Positions 14,024 through 28,300 of a stretch of DNA of 64,000 nt are shown piece after piece. The position numbers and the translations under genes are program-made. The notes beneath the pieces were generated by a model. It saw only the letters and a list, made by a program, of their open reading frames with translations. It was not told the origin of the DNA and ran no database searches. Source of the stretch: Pseudorasbora parva (lineage: Eukaryota > Chordata > Actinopteri > Cypriniformes > Gobionidae); NCBI RefSeq assembly GCF_024679245.1, contig NC_090182.1, forward strand, positions 25,454,274 to 25,518,273. Direction: 5' to 3'. Positions within the stretch are counted from its first letter, which is position 1. Each line of letters starts with the position of its first letter.

Positions 14024-16163
14024 ATTACCTCCACAGGATCCTGAAGAACCACACTGCCCATGCCTGTGATGGTGAGACGCTGTCCATCAGATGCCCTACT
14101 AGAACATCTGTGGCTGTCCTCTCAGCATTTTATGGACGTCGTGTCCCGAGTCCATATCTATGCCCATATGCAAACCCAAACATAACAGAGGAAAACACTG
14201 ACTGTATATCAACTACAGCCATTCAGGTATCATTAATCTGCATTTACTCGTTTTTTTATTCTAAATCTCCTATAAAACTCATAATGATTGATGAATTTCA
14301 GTCAGAATATGTTTTTTATGGTCAGAAAGTGATGTCTGAGTGCCAGGATCAACGGGAGTGTCAGATTCCTGTGGTGAGTCCAGTGTTTGGTCAAGATCCC
14401 TGCCCTGAAACCAGCAAATACATCATTGTCTCCTACAAGTGCAAGCCTGGTAAGAGTAAGACACCTACCTACCTGTATATTTTTTGTCTCATTTTAGCGA
14501 TATGGTAACCAAGCTGGACATCAATGATTTTTCTTCTTCACAGAGCATCATCGCTCGAGAACGGTGTGTGAGAATGAGCGGCTGAAGCTGGCCTGTAAGA
14601 ATGACACGGTTCTGGCCATCTATTCAGCCACGTTCGGCCACCTGGAGCACGACAGTCTTGAGTGCCCTCAAGAGGCTAAAACCAAAACGGACATAGGTCT
14701 CTGAGAATAAAATAACACACTTCTCCCATCTAGTGGGGATGTTTTGCTACAACAGCAGAGACAGTAAATATGTGTTCAAATTAATTTGATGAGATTAATT
14801 TGCTAAAAAGCCTTTTTCCTGTTAGAGTGCGTTTCTCCGTCAGCCTTGAGGAGGGTGTCAAGGAAGTGTCATGGCAGGACGAATTGCTCTGTGTTGGCTG
14901 ATGCACAAGGTTTTGGAGACCCCTGTTTCCCTGGCACCAGAAAGCACTTGCGAGTTTCCTTCACCTGCGGTGAGTTTCAAGAGGCTTGGAAAAAGTCACC
15001 TTATTCATTACTTTTGAAGCAGCCATGAAAATAATTTCTTTGTTTGTGTTCATTCATTTAAGTACCACGTTATCTACTGGAAGATGTTGGACGTGGGAAC
15101 ACAGATCCTTTCTTGCTCTCTGACTATACGCATGGTAAGAAAAATATGTATTGCGTATTAGGCCTATCTTCATTGCTAAGCTAATTTTTATTTTAATAAA
15201 ACGGCTTGTATTAAAAAGATAATTTTAACATAGCCTAATAACTGCAACTCATTCCATGTTGTGAGTACTGGAAATAAAAATATGACAGGAATACAACTCC
15301 CATGTACCTTGCAAAATGCTAATAATTTTCAAAAAATAAGAGTATTTTTGTAATTGATTATCAAGTTCCGTTACCTGGATGATCCATGACTGTATTTCTG
15401 TTTTGTGATCATCCAGGTTCTGCACATTCTCTTGTTTTCTAGAATATTCTGCATATTTCAATCCTTTCCAGGGACTCTGGTTTTGACATCCACCTTTTCA
15501 CACTAAGGACTCATACACAACTATTGCAAAAGGTGTAAACTGAAAACATTGATGCTAAAGAAGTAAAGATGCATTAACAGTCAAACGTAGACATTTTTTT
15601 AATGGGATCATTATTTTAATAGTGTTGGGTGTAATACATGAGGCGGAAATGTAAAGTAAGGGATTATTACTCTCTTATTTTTTGTGTAGTTTAATTAGTT
15701 ACTTCTGATGTAATTGCTTCAAATATTGTATAAACTATATAACAATTATAAACAATAGTTAAAAAAAAAAAAAAAAAAACAATAGTAGATTTAACATCCA
15801 AATGTAACATCTAATGTTAATGTTCTCTCTTTAAATCTTTTGTCCAGTTCAAGAATAATGTATGCAATTTTATAGCATATCATTTTTTTTTAACTAATTA
15901 AAAGAGCAGTTTCATGTCTGTCCTTGTATTGTTTAACTGGTCGAGGTTGAAATGGGATTAAGAAAGTAATTCAATACTTTTTAGAGAGTAATTAGTACAG
16001 TAATCTAATTACACTATTGAAGATATAATTATTATAATGACTAACTTAGAGTAACTACCAAAATATGTAGAGTAACTTACCCAAAACTGAAATTCAGCTA
16101 TTATTTTGTCTTGTGAGCTATATATCTAAATATATGTGAAAGAGCATTTTCAGGGATACTGAA

Positions 16164-16259
<96 letters not shown>

Positions 16260-17230
16260 CCTTCTTATTTTGTTAAAAAATTATTAATATTTTGCTGATT
16301 TGTTCAAGGTGTATGAATAATTTTGACCACAATATGACAAACTGCCAGTCATTGATTGTTGGCGGTCCTGCTGACTGCGGGATCCAAACCCCTCCTTTTC
16401 CCCCTTCACAGGAGGGTGGTATACTGGCCCCGGTGTGTCCAGACCACAAAACATTTTCACCAACTCTCTGGAAATCTTTTCCCAGATCCAGGGTATGTTA
16501 GAAGTGTGGCCTGATTCCAGAATGTTGAGATGATTTGATGCCATTTTAATGTAGCATTTGCTTTTCTTTTTGTGAGTGTGTTTGTTTTTATTTCTCAAAT
16601 GCAAACATACATTGTATATACAGTACATGTACCAGTAATAACATGAATATAATACTAAAAACTAAATCAATTCAAAAACAACTAATCTTTCTTTGTGGTT
16701 TTCTAACATCAGCAGTCAGCAATGCTTTCTAATTAATTTAATTTATTCTCCTATTCATTGTTCAATGTATTGTTTATTACATTTTCAATGTTCATTTAAT
16801 TTATTTTCTTCATCTTGGCCTCTCTTTTCCATTTCCCCAAGGTCTTCCGGAGACAGTGGCTTTATACTTTGTCTCTGGTATATGTGCTGGTCTGTTCTTC
16901 ATGCTGTGTTTGTTCGGTCTCAAATCCACCCTTATTAGAGATCTGAAAGACTTGGCGTCTGAGCTAGGAGATGAGCTAAAGTCCTCCCACAGGTCACAGG
17001 GAGGACTAATAGAGGATTTTGATGATGATGATGCCTCCTTGCGTACTTCTTTTCGTAACCTAACACGCTCTTATCGCACGCCAGACGTGTTCAACCAAGA
17101 GATGATAATGACAGTGGTGATGGAGGACAGAAGGGATGAGGACAAACCTGAGATCCCAAATGGAGACATCTGGCCCCATATCAACTCCAGCCCTTATGCC
17201 ATGCACAAAATCAAAACCTCCTCTGCCTGA
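14024..17230 (+). CDS. eva1c: EVA1C-like protein: two SUEL lectin domains and one transmembrane segment (5' exon missing)
   Basis: Seven exons were joined: 14024-14226, 14326-14449, 14544-14696, 14826-14969, 15063-15134, 16412-16492 and 16842-17230. All use GT-AG joins and compatible phases, leaving 387 visible residues. Exons 1-2 form the first galactose-binding SUEL lectin domain (HACDGETLSIRCP, SAFYGRR, KVMSECQDQRECQIPV). Exons 3-4 form the second (CENERLKLACKN, IYSATFGH, RKCHGRTNCSVLA, GDPCFPGTRKHL). A short linker leads to a membrane helix around residues 262-285 (ALYFVSGICAGLFFMLCLFGL). An acidic cytoplasmic tail of about 100 residues follows, with a DFDDDD patch. Human EVA1C has this order and is a heparin- and Slit-binding receptor related to C. 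elegans EVA-1. The first exon begins in mid-codon, so the signal-peptide exon lies upstream. Confidence 0.9.
16166..16257. repeat. Poly(A) plus (TA)n tract in an eva1c intron
   Basis: About 18 A residues run directly into about 74 bases of TA repeat. Confidence 0.95.
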
Positions 17231-17272
17231 TACTGATGTCCTCTGGATATCTGATTGTTGACTGTTTTCTTT

Positions 17273-17278
17273 AATAAA
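17273..17278 (+). terminator. Poly(A) signal of eva1c
   Basis: AATAAA lies 43 bases after the eva1c stop codon. This would give a very short 3'UTR; a longer form is possible. Confidence 0.5.
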
Positions 17279-17605
17279 ACAAACACTAATCATACTATTT
17301 AACATGAATGATATCCAAGATTAGATTGTCTGGATCTTAAATGTGTAACAAGAATGACATCTGTAACTTTATCAAGCCCACCTGCTTGTGTTTTTATAGA
17401 CTGTATTTATATATATACAATTTAATTTGTGTATAATTCACTGTTTATAACTGGTTTATTAAACAAGTGGGGATGTAATTCAGTCATCTGATTTCTTTGG
17501 CTGTTGTGTACATAATATATTAGCGTGCTTATCAAATGCAGCCAACCAGGTGGACTTGGTTGAAAAATCTTTAATCTAAAACCTGGTTGTGTTGAAATAA
17601 AAGGC

Positions 17606-17829
17606 TACACTGTAAAAAATTATATGTTCAATAAGTTATGACAACATATGTTTTTACATTGTTTTAACTCATCAAAGTAAGTTAAGAAATGTTAAACTTG
17701 TTTTTATTAGTTATTCAAGATGTAACTCATTTTTTCAAGTAAGTTTAACATAATTTAAGTTGAAATAACTTAAACATCCAAGTCGATTGTACTGCAAAAG
17801 TTCAAAATTTGCCTTGTTTTTACAGTGTA
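17606..17829. mobile_element. MITE with TACACTGTAAAAA inverted termini
   Basis: Perfect 13-base inverted termini (tacactgtaaaaa ... tttttacagtgta) enclose 224 AT-rich bases with internal symmetry ('aagttaaacttg', 'caagtaagtttaac'). It has no coding capacity. A related element with the same terminal motif lies at 47302-47523. Confidence 0.75.
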
Positions 17830-17839
17830 CTGGGGACTT

Positions 17840-18740
17840 GACAAATAAACAGTAAAAAAAGCTCTTTCTTTTTTAAACACCATTTTTGAAGAAAAATGCA
17901 TATGGTATAGTGTGAAATCTGATGTTTGACAAAATATATGGGGTAACTATAACTTTGTCAATTCTTTCACTGTTTTTTATTTTATTTTTTTATTACTAAT
18001 ATGTTCTATGGTGTGAAATATAGCAACAATTAAGAATATGGTGTTGGACCAAAGGACAACAAAAATTAATGCTTTTATAGCTGTTCCAGAAAAAATATAT
18101 ATTTCAATAATTCTAAGACTAAAACTTGCATTTGTGGCTTCAGTAACATGGCCTTGAATTGGGTCCTTCAACGAATTAAACTTTTCATTGGAATTGCCCG
18201 ATTTAAAATCAGGATATTGTGTCACACCGGAGGGCATGGTTTTCAGAGACAAAATGTAGGCCTATCAAGTTCCTACGCTTGTAGAAATGTGTAGGTGAAA
18301 AAAAGATTGTAATTTACTAAAATAGACACTTGTACAATTATGCCTTTGGTATTTATTAACATTTGTATGCTTTTTTTTGTTGGATAAAAGTTGTAATTTA
18401 CTGAACCATGCCACACCATAGCACAATTTTGAGATTTGGCTCAAACATTAAAAAAATTAAAGCTGTTTTTATATCAATAGAACAGGTCTATGAAAGAAAA
18501 ATAAATGTGTAACCATTTACTGCATTTTAAATGATTACAATACTAATTATATTAATTTGTATCTTGTGTGACAGTGAAAATTGCGTCACATCAATACCCC
18601 TGCTACACTTTCAAGTTGCAACACGTTGTTTATTCTTCTAATCTTAAGAAAACCTTTGATAGGCTATTTGAGATTTATACTTCATGAAGCAACAACCCTC
18701 TGATTAAATGAGGGCATTTGACGAAGGCTCTGCAATGACT
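17840..18740. other. Intergenic DNA between eva1c and ocrl, no gene seen
   Basis: AT-rich sequence with only short stop-bounded frames. No feature can be supported apart from its role as spacer before the ocrl promoter. Confidence 0.5.
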
Positions 18741-18769
18741 AATATTTAAACAGTGTAGTGAATATGCAA

Positions 18770-19342
18770 AAAAGTTGGGTATCTTTGACGTCCCTAAACA
18801 ACGCATAACACACCTAGTGATGTTGCTGCGTCCGGGAGAACGCTGTGATGATGACCTCGAAACTCTTTTGTGACCGGTGACGTCTGGCTACATATTTTGG
18901 TCAGCGTATAACGTTACCCGAACATCACTTGAAATGTCATTGGTTTATTAACGCGACAATACAACCGGCGACAATTCTCTCTGTGTAAGGACAAATATGA
19001 TACACACGTACTCGATAAGCGTTGTTTTCTCCGGAGTTCAATGACTCCGTTTCGGCTCACAAGCTGAAGCGCACTCTTTTATTTATCGTCTAAGTTACCT
19101 CACTTATTTTTGAGGTGCGAGTGAACATTGATTTAACGGTGTTTGTTGTTAACCTATTTTTACGGGATAAGTTAAAATCTTCCCCGAGCGAGCGATGTTT
19201 CGATCACCCCCGGAAGGCCAGCTCTACACGCGCGGTGAGAGGTGGAGCCTGACATAAGAAAACACTCGCGCTGCCGAGTTTAGCCTGTTAGCTAACTTAG
19301 CCGCCTGACGGCTTAAATTCAACACACTTTACAACATTCACG
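18770..19342 (+). promoter_or_regulatory. ocrl promoter and 5'UTR region
   Basis: Base composition shifts from AT-rich to CpG-containing ('gttgctgcgtccgggagaacgctg', 'ccgagcgagcgatg', 'acacgcgcggtgag') just before the ocrl start codon. No TATA box is evident, as is usual for a housekeeping gene. Two short upstream frames begin at ATG 19041 (stop TGA, 19065-19067) and ATG 19195 (stop TAA, 19255-19257). Whether they are transcribed depends on the unknown start site. Confidence 0.5.
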
Positions 19343-22300
19343 ATGGAGCAATCATTCGGGATTTCGGATAGCCATTGTTTGGCCGTATCCTTTGTTTGAG
19401 TGCTTGGTTGTTCATTTTCATTTTGTTAGGATCAATAGTAGTCTCTTTTAAAGTCATATAGCCATGTCTTGCTAGCCTAGCTGTAATGGTAAAAATAACA
19501 TTTATTTTCGTTTTGTCAACGTAATAAAGAGGCTTAACAGAATGCAAATGATGTCATTTTTGTTGCTGTTTTCTCTCTGCTGTCAAACCGAAGTGTCGTG
19601 AAGTAACGTTAATCGTGTTGTTTATGCAAACATACTCTCGCTGCTCTCACATTCTAAGGAATATCAAGTTAACTTGAGCAACATTGTGTGACATTGTCAT
19701 GTCACTTGATATGAATGACGTGTTGCATGATATAACGAGAATGCCGATTTTGGTGATTTGTACGCATCTTAAAGTATGATCAGAATTGCCCCAGTTTGTT
19801 TTTATTACTTGCCCAATGAAGTTGTATAAAGTCCAACTATTTCTTTGATTTTGTGAGGGAGGGAGCATGAAAGAGCATCGTCACACTTTTCCACCCTTTC
19901 TCTCAGCCTCTGGCTATTCATTGGGATCCTTGACAGTGATTTTTTTCAGACGGTTAGAGGACACGAGCTTAGAAACGGACAGAAAGAACCAAGACTCCTG
20001 TCCCTGTTACAGTGTTCTGGACAGTTCAAGTGAGTAGAATCCGATCTCAGTTTTCCATTCCATTTTATAAGGGCTGTGCTTTTATGTGTAAATCAGGATT
20101 AGTTGCAACAGAAAATGTTAAAGCCTCAGAAAGTTGAACAGCTGTCCAATCTCTGTTTGGACTGAACTGCTCATTCTGTCAGGTGGCTCGTTGCTGCCTG
20201 CCTGTCTGTCTGTGTTATTAGACTGATGATTGTGTGGAGTGAGGAGACTGAAGACTCCTTTTTAGCCTTTTTGACATGATTAGTAACCAAACCCACTAAA
20301 GCAGGACGTCTAATTGGTAGTTATCTAACCAGAATCTCTATCTTGAGAATTCAGCTGACTTTTAACAGGCTGCTTTTTGTGTTGTTTTAACAAGACATGA
20401 CTTAATTCATCATTATGGACGCTTTTTACTGGCTAATTTTCGTTTTCAAAAAAGGTTGTGTGCATAACTACATTTGATTATATTAGCCTACCTTGGCTTT
20501 AAATGACAAAAAAACAAACAATACTATGGTGTTTCTAAAACAATGGCTGTGGAAATAGAAGCCAATAGCTGTAAATTTGACATATTTCTAACCATCTCTA
20601 TTTTTTATTCTTCTGAAAAGACACGTGGTTCTTTTTTTTGCTATTGGAGCAAATGGGAATGCAAAACTCATCTGCTGTAGTGTCTGGTCCATTATATTTA
20701 AATCTACTTTGCTGGTTACTATATAGATGCGATAAGACTCTGTGAAAGATTGCACTGTCAGATGGTGTTTAGTCAGTGTGTGTTAGAGCAGCGATGGTGG
20801 ATGCCAGCGTGCTGCCCATTATTCTGCATTCCACCTCAGTGTCCTAGAGCCTAATAAGCCTCACATGAGCACACAAACTCTTTAACTGCATTATAAGTGT
20901 ACACACTCAGCTTTACTCAAAGCTCAGGAACTGACGGTGTAAAAAAGGTCACAAAATGTTATTTGTTAAATCCTTTTGCAATGAAAAGGCTCTTTTAAAA
21001 TAAGAACAAGGTACAGTCTTTTTTTCACAAATAAACATTGATCAACGCACATACATGGAGCCCATCAAATATGGTCAATGGCAGCTCAACCATATTGTGT
21101 TGCACACAAGAACAATCCTCATTGGTCCTCAGGTGTTATGTAAGCATGTTTGAGCTTCCATTTACCATATTTAATTAACTATATATGTGTGCAGAGAAAT
21201 ATTTCTTTTGTTTGTCTCTTCAGTTAGTTCACCCAAAAATGAAAATTCTGTCATTAATTACTCACACTCATGTTGTTCCAAACATGTAAGACTTTCGTTC
21301 ATCTTTGGAACGCTTTTTTTTTTGTGTGTGAGGGCTTTCGGTCCCTCCATAGACAGCTTCGCAACTCCCACTGTATGCTTCAAAAAGTTAATAAAGAGAT
21401 CATAAACTATTCCATTTTAATTGAGTTTTCTGAAGAGACACGATCGCTTTATATGATTAATAGATTGAATTTAAGCATTTTTGCATATTCATCAACTCGC
21501 ACATCAGTTGTGGTAAACCAATTGAAGCTCAAGCATTTTTGATTTTCTGCAAGAACCAATGAGGGTTATTCTTTTGTGTCAAGCACGTTCGGTTGAGCTT
21601 CTGTGTATGTTCACTGAATAATGTTAATAAAAGCCTAAAATCAATCTGTTCATCATATAAAGTGATTGAGTCTTCAGAAAATCTGGACTAAACCGTTCAA
21701 TTCATATTTTAACCTGAACTGCTGGAGCATCTTTCAATGTAGAACTGAAGGTTTAACAAGATGATAAAAGTTTATTACATGATGTTTTATTTAGCCTGAC
21801 AGACCTTTGGAGACATTTTTGAGCTACATTGTCAATTGAACTTTTAATGTGGTAATGAGTGCCATGGTTTAACCTCAGAAAGGAAGGAGATATTTTTGGC
21901 ATGAGCAGATTATAACCATCACTACATTGGGATATTATTTGTATTGATTGAATGTGAGATTGCTTAGTAAGTCTAGGCCAAAATTCCCTTGTTCATGAGT
22001 CTGTGTTTCCTGGCAACAGCATCCATTACTGCAATTATTGTCTTCTGAGACTGAGAGAGGGGGCTCACTGGCAGCACAGAGGGGTTCTAGTCTTGCCTCC
22101 ATGTGTTTGCATGGCATACTCAGGCAGGGAAATCTGAAGGTTTTTCCAATAATCCACTGTAATTGAATTTCCCATGGAGTGGAATGGAAGCAAGACCATG
22201 TTGAGAGGAACCTGATGCCCTGGAGTTGGCACTGTTATTATCAGAGAGTGAAATATGGTCTGCAATTAGCCCTCCAATATGCATTTAGCCTGCTGCATTG

Positions 22301-25300
22301 CTATAAGCTTCCCTTCTCCACCCTCTGTATTCTGAAGCTCTATTTTTGATGAGATAAGATTATGCTGGACCATAGTGGAAATGTGAGAGATACACTACCG
22401 TTTAAATGTTTGGGGTCAGTATGAATCTTTTTTCATGTTTTTGACAGAATTCTCTTTTGCTCACGAAGGCTGCATTTATTTGATCACAAATACAGTAAAA
22501 ACATTGATATTTTGTGATATTCTTCCCATTTAAATAACTGTGTTCTATTGTTGTATATTTGGAAATGTAATTCCTACAGTTGCAAAGCTGAATTTTCAGC
22601 ATTATTACTCCAGTCTTCAGTGTCACATGATCCTTTAGAAATCATTCTAATTTGATGATTTGCTGCTCAAGAAACATGTTTTAGTATACAATTTCACAAC
22701 AAGTTCACAATAAAAACATTTATTTGAGGAAATATTTATAAATGTTTTACTGTCGCTTCAATTTAACACATCCTTTAAAAAATATTTCTTTAAAAAAAAA
22801 AAAATCTTACTTGTCTTAAATATTTTAACGGTAGTGTATAATTCTCAGTGTACTGTATGCTGAACAGAAATGCTGTTATCACCCTGTCTAAATATATGTT
22901 AAAATCCTGGAACAATAAGTGGAATTCTTATTAGATGGGTTATGTGCTCTTGTATGACTTTTCATGAATGAGTCTCTTGTTGGTAGGTTGGATATTTTGG
23001 CAAACCCTGAAGCAATTGTATTAAGCCCAGTGCCCCAGCTGTCCATCCCCATCAATAACCATTTTCAGATAGTTCGAGGTAAGTTTCTAATGACTATCTA
23101 AAGTTTACAAAAGGACCTTGTAACAGTGTAAATACATTTGCTCTCTTCTCACTAAAATATTTTTTCCCCTGTACATACTCACCTTTGGTCTCAGTGAGTG
23201 AGGCATAGAAAATAAGCGCTGTGTTTGCATAATAAAATCTCTCGCCCATGATCAAATATTTGAAAATCATTTGTCACCATAGTAAACAGGCTGTCTTATA
23301 CTTCCTGTTACAGTTCCCTGAAAAAAATTATAATGGGTATCTCTCTCTGTCTTTCTTTAATTTTCCCTTTAGAGGCTGAAGAAGCACTTCTCATTGACAT
23401 CTCAATTAACTGTAAGTTTAAAAATTCTTCCTTGGCCAAGAGTTTACGTAGCGTGTTGGAACAATCTCATCACCATAGGATACAAGTTTAGTGCATAATT
23501 TTTCAAATAAATGTTAAATAATTTTTGGCTGCATTGTATCTATCTGACCATAAACAGTATATTGTAGCAGCATTCAGCTTAAGCTTATGTATACTCTGTG
23601 TGGTTTCTTAAAGCATACAGCCTTAATAAATAAATAATGATTCACTTAAGAAAAATGCTTTTGATTATGAGTAAAATGTTTGGATGTGAGAATGTGACAC
23701 TGTTCCTCAACAGCGACAGTACGGATTCGTCTTCGAGGCGAGCGAATGCCAGAGCTTCTGCTGGAGCTGCAGGATGATGTGCACACTCAGTCTTTCTTAC
23801 AGCATGTGACAAAGGCCAAACAGCAAGGTGATATACCTTATTTTCCCTGCACAGGATGCTTTAACAAACATCAAGCGACATTTCTTATTTATTAACTATT
23901 CTAATCATTTATTTACCAGGGTAACCAACACCCAGTTTTATAGGTTTGTCAGTAATAAATGCTTCCTGGACGAATTTGACCTCAGTGTCAGGCAGAAAGT
24001 TTGACAGATATAAATTCTTTGATGTTGGTTTACATTTGTTACAGTCACAATCGGGTCAAAGGTTAGACCACCTGCTGCATGATTTCTGATTTGTTACCAA
24101 CTTACCACACTGCTTGTAATTAAGCTCAGGGTATTTTTTGTCCTTCACACTCTTACCTTAGAGGCATAGGCTTCATTTCCTGACAACGTCCATTGGCTGA
24201 TGTATCATTCATGACAGTGTGCCGAAGTCTACTTAAGGCTGGAATGCACTACAGGACTTTTAAAATCTGAAAAGTGTCTAAAACACTGGGCATCATACAC
24301 GTGTTAATGGCTACAGAGAAAGATTGGATACCATGCACCAAATGACTGATAATAACACACAACCAGACTTTAAAATTGCTACAAACACAACAAACTCGCT
24401 TCAAAAAAACATCCGCTTTGTTGCAAGGAAACATAATGTGGAAACAGATTTAGAAAAAAACATAATGTGCAGGATTTGACTGCAGTAGTTATAGTGACTT
24501 CTTAGTTGAATAAAAGAGGAAGAAACATCCAAGTGGATTTGGATGAGCTCTTGTGTTTAGACACAGTTAGTATAGCCTGTACAAATTGCGACTTTTGCCA
24601 GGTTTGAGGCAAGTTTTAATTCAGTTATAACACTGTGTCCTAACTAGATGCGATGTGATAAGATTCCAGTGTCCAGCAATTTGTCTGTCCACACCCGACG
24701 AGACGTGACTACAAGATGCGACAAAATTCATGTTTGATATCCTCCTCCTGGATGGAATAGTGATGCGCATCTGTGCTCATAAACTATAAAATTTACTGTG
24801 AAATATTATTTCTATAATTTCTTTGTTTTCTGAGTTTTGTCTGAGACTGAAAATCTGCAGACTGGTACAGACTTTCTTTAGCTAGCGTCCAGACTGCCAA
24901 TTCAGGCATCAATCTAGGCAATAGTGGTGTATTCCAGCCTTCCAGCCAGGATACTGTCTGCTATAGTGAATAATTATTAATTACTCAAGGTAAAATAACT
25001 CAAAACCATCATGTATAAAAAAAAGTCAGTATTTTCAAAATTTCCTATTTTTGTATTTATGATTTTAAAGAAATCAATGAAAGAAAAAATAACAACAGAT
25101 CATGGACACGTTTAAAATATAAAACCATAAAAACTTGTCTTGTTTTTGTTTTGTTTATTCTGACATGGTCACTTTGTGTAAGTGTACCTGTGCTTTACTG
25201 TTAAATCTGATAAGTAGAGCTGCCTGTTTTAAAATGACTATTAAACAGAAGCTTTTTCAGCTTCTATCAAACAATCACTGCTAAAGATGTTTTGAATTTT

Positions 25301-28300
25301 ATTTTAAAGCACCAATTCATAAACACATTAAACCTCACTGTTAAATATCCCTCCTTTAGCTGAGAAGAGGAGTTCACTCCCCAGGAAGATGGAACCTGTT
25401 GTACCTATTCCAGTCAAAGACTGCATTCCTGTTCCGCCTCAAAGAGGAACCTCCAAATCCACTTCAAACAACATCAACAACAGTACTTTAGCAAAGCCCT
25501 CAAAAACAGGTATGGAATATATTTCTACATTGGGTTACATAACAAGATGCACCAAAGAACATTTTTTTACTTTGTTCCTCTCTGTGTTTATAGACTCCGC
25601 CCTCTTGCTTGCAACAGATTTTGGGTTTAAAGAAAATTTTAAAGTGGAAGAGAAGAAGAACCAACAAAACCGTGCACAAAGAGAGCCGCCACCAGTGCCC
25701 CCTCTTCCCCCCCGGAAAGGACCATACACACCATCGACTAATGTCACAGCAGGCCTGACTACTAAAGAAAGGCCATCATCTGCACTGAATGCCACACCTG
25801 TCAGAAATGAGTGAGTGCTACTTGTTTTAAATACAGAAGCATGTACATTTTCAGCTTTGTTGAACTCAAGTGTTTCTTGTCGTGGCAGATTTCAGTCTGT
25901 AGACCGCTCAGTTTCCTGGTCTGACAGCCCGTCCAACTACACCATGAGACAGGCCATGATGAGCACCCAGTTAGGGTCAAGGGAAGGCCTGCTTAAGTAC
26001 CGCCTTAGCAAGAAAGAGAAAGAATATGTGGACATTCAGAACTTTCGGTGAGTGTCAACATGCCTGGAAACATAATGGCAATAATTTTGTTTTGACTGAT
26101 GTTTTCTCAGGTGTTTGAGCGAGTCACTGTATTTTACAGATTCTTCACGGGCACTTGGAATGTGAACGGTCAGTCCCCTGACAGCAGTCTTGAACCCTGG
26201 CTGTGCAGTGACCCAGAACCTCCAGATGTCTACGCACTGGGGTGAGTGGCAGAACTATATTAAACTACATAAAATAATGAATCTGAAATTGTTAGTTTAG
26301 ATCCAAAAATGCATGTATAGCTAGCAAATGGGGCCATGTTTGAGAAGCCCCATTTATTTGCAATTTTGTGACAAACATTAACGTATTTCATCCTTAAGAG
26401 ATCATTGTACATTATACATTGTCCATTAATGGTTTTGATTGATTAAGGTCATAGTGCTTTCTACTTTGTCTAATTTTGCCCTTTGTGTTTTTTCAGATTT
26501 CAGGAGCTGGATCTGAGCACAGAGGCATTTTTCTATATGGACTCATCCAAAGAACAGTTATGGATTGATGCAGTAGAGAGAAGCCTTTACCGTAAAGGCG
26601 AATACATACAGGTGAGTGAATGACAGCTGATTTTTGCTTTTCAACATTTGCTTTTGTCATCCCTGTGGCACCCTGAAAGTAGCATTTTAGGAGTCAACTG
26701 AAGAAAGTATGTGCAGCTCGCTTTCATTTTTGTTTTCAGGTCCGTATGATTCGCCTAGTGGGAATGATGTTGGTGGTGTATGTCAACAAGAAGCACAAAG
26801 ATCACATTAGAGAGGTGGCTTCTGAGTCTGTGGGAACTGGCCTCATGAATAAAATGGTATGTTTGCATGTTACAATAGGAAGTGGTTTGTTAAAACAGGA
26901 TGTAATTTTAGCATTTATCTTTTGGCATAGAATGCATATCTTTTGTTTTATTTGTATTGGATACAGTGTAATATTAAAGTGTTTCTGATGACAGAAATGA
27001 TCACAAATCGAATCATGCTTTCCTTCTATCAGTAGATCAGTGTCGGTGAACTGATAAGATTAACCTACTTTTGTTACTCCACTACTATAGGGCAATAAAG
27101 GAGGAGTGGCTGTGCGTTTTGTGTTTCACAATACAAGCTTCTGCTTTGTAAACTCTCATTTGGCGGCTCATGTGGATGACTTCGAGCGGCGGAACCAAGA
27201 CTACAAAGACATCTGTGCACGCATGAGTTTCCACCTGCTGGAATACCCCCCTCTTAATATAGTCAAACATGAGTGAGTGTCACTGTCATCCAGTGTAGCC
27301 TTTTTTGAACCCATGATTAGAAAACTATATTTTTAAGCTAATATAGTGCCTATATTTAAATGCTTCAATGTTTATGATTTCTCCTCTAAGTGTGGTGATT
27401 TGGCTTGGAGATCTTAACTACAGACTATGTTTGCATGAGACCGCGGAGGTAAAAAGGCTTATTGCTGAAAAAGAATTACGGAGGCTTCAGGAGTATGATC
27501 AGGTGAGCCTTGGGGATGTTGCCTCTTTATTAGAATGTTTTATCTTTTATTTATATATATATATAGGCATGTGGAGAAGGAAGGTTTTAATGCTGACAAA
27601 TCTGTAGTAAAAGCGTAAAAATGCTGTCATGTGAATATGGACCAAAATCTCAGGTTTTAGTTTCTGTGTGTGTGTGTATATAGCAGCTTTTTAAGTAGTA
27701 GCCAAATATAGAGTTCCATTTTTGCTCTGGTAGCTCACCTAATTGCATATTCTGTTTCACTTTGCCAGCTAAACATCCAGAGAAAGACTAAACGTGCCTT
27801 CACTGATTTCATGGAAGGGGAGATTAATTTCATCCCAACTTACAAATATGATGCTAAATCAGATCGATGGGACTCAAGGTAACGTTTTTGGAAATACGGA
27901 CATCTTCTTTTATACATCATTGTTTGAAGATCACCTGCTGTAAAAAAAAAAAAAACAAGTTGTCACGTCATGATTTGGTTTTGTCCTCTGGGGTATTGAC
28001 AGTGGGAAGTGTCGGATCCCTGCCTGGTGTGACCGCATCCTCTGGAGAGGGAGCAATGTAAAGCAACTTCACTACCGCAGTCACATGGAGCTGAAGACCA
28101 GTGACCACAAACCCGTCAGCTCTGTCTTTAGTATCGGGGTGAGGTTAACTCCATTCATCATGTTCCAATGAAGGAGTTGAGAACATCACATTGATTTTTT
28201 TGTGTGTGTGTTGCAGGTGAAAATGGTGATAGAGCCGCGTTACAAGAAGGTGTTTGAAGAGATTGTGCGGGACATGGACAGAATGGAAAATGACTTCCTG

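Noticed and set aside
25535..25795. Minus-strand frame opposite the ocrl linker exon
   Set aside because: Shadow of the proline-rich coding exon on the + strand.
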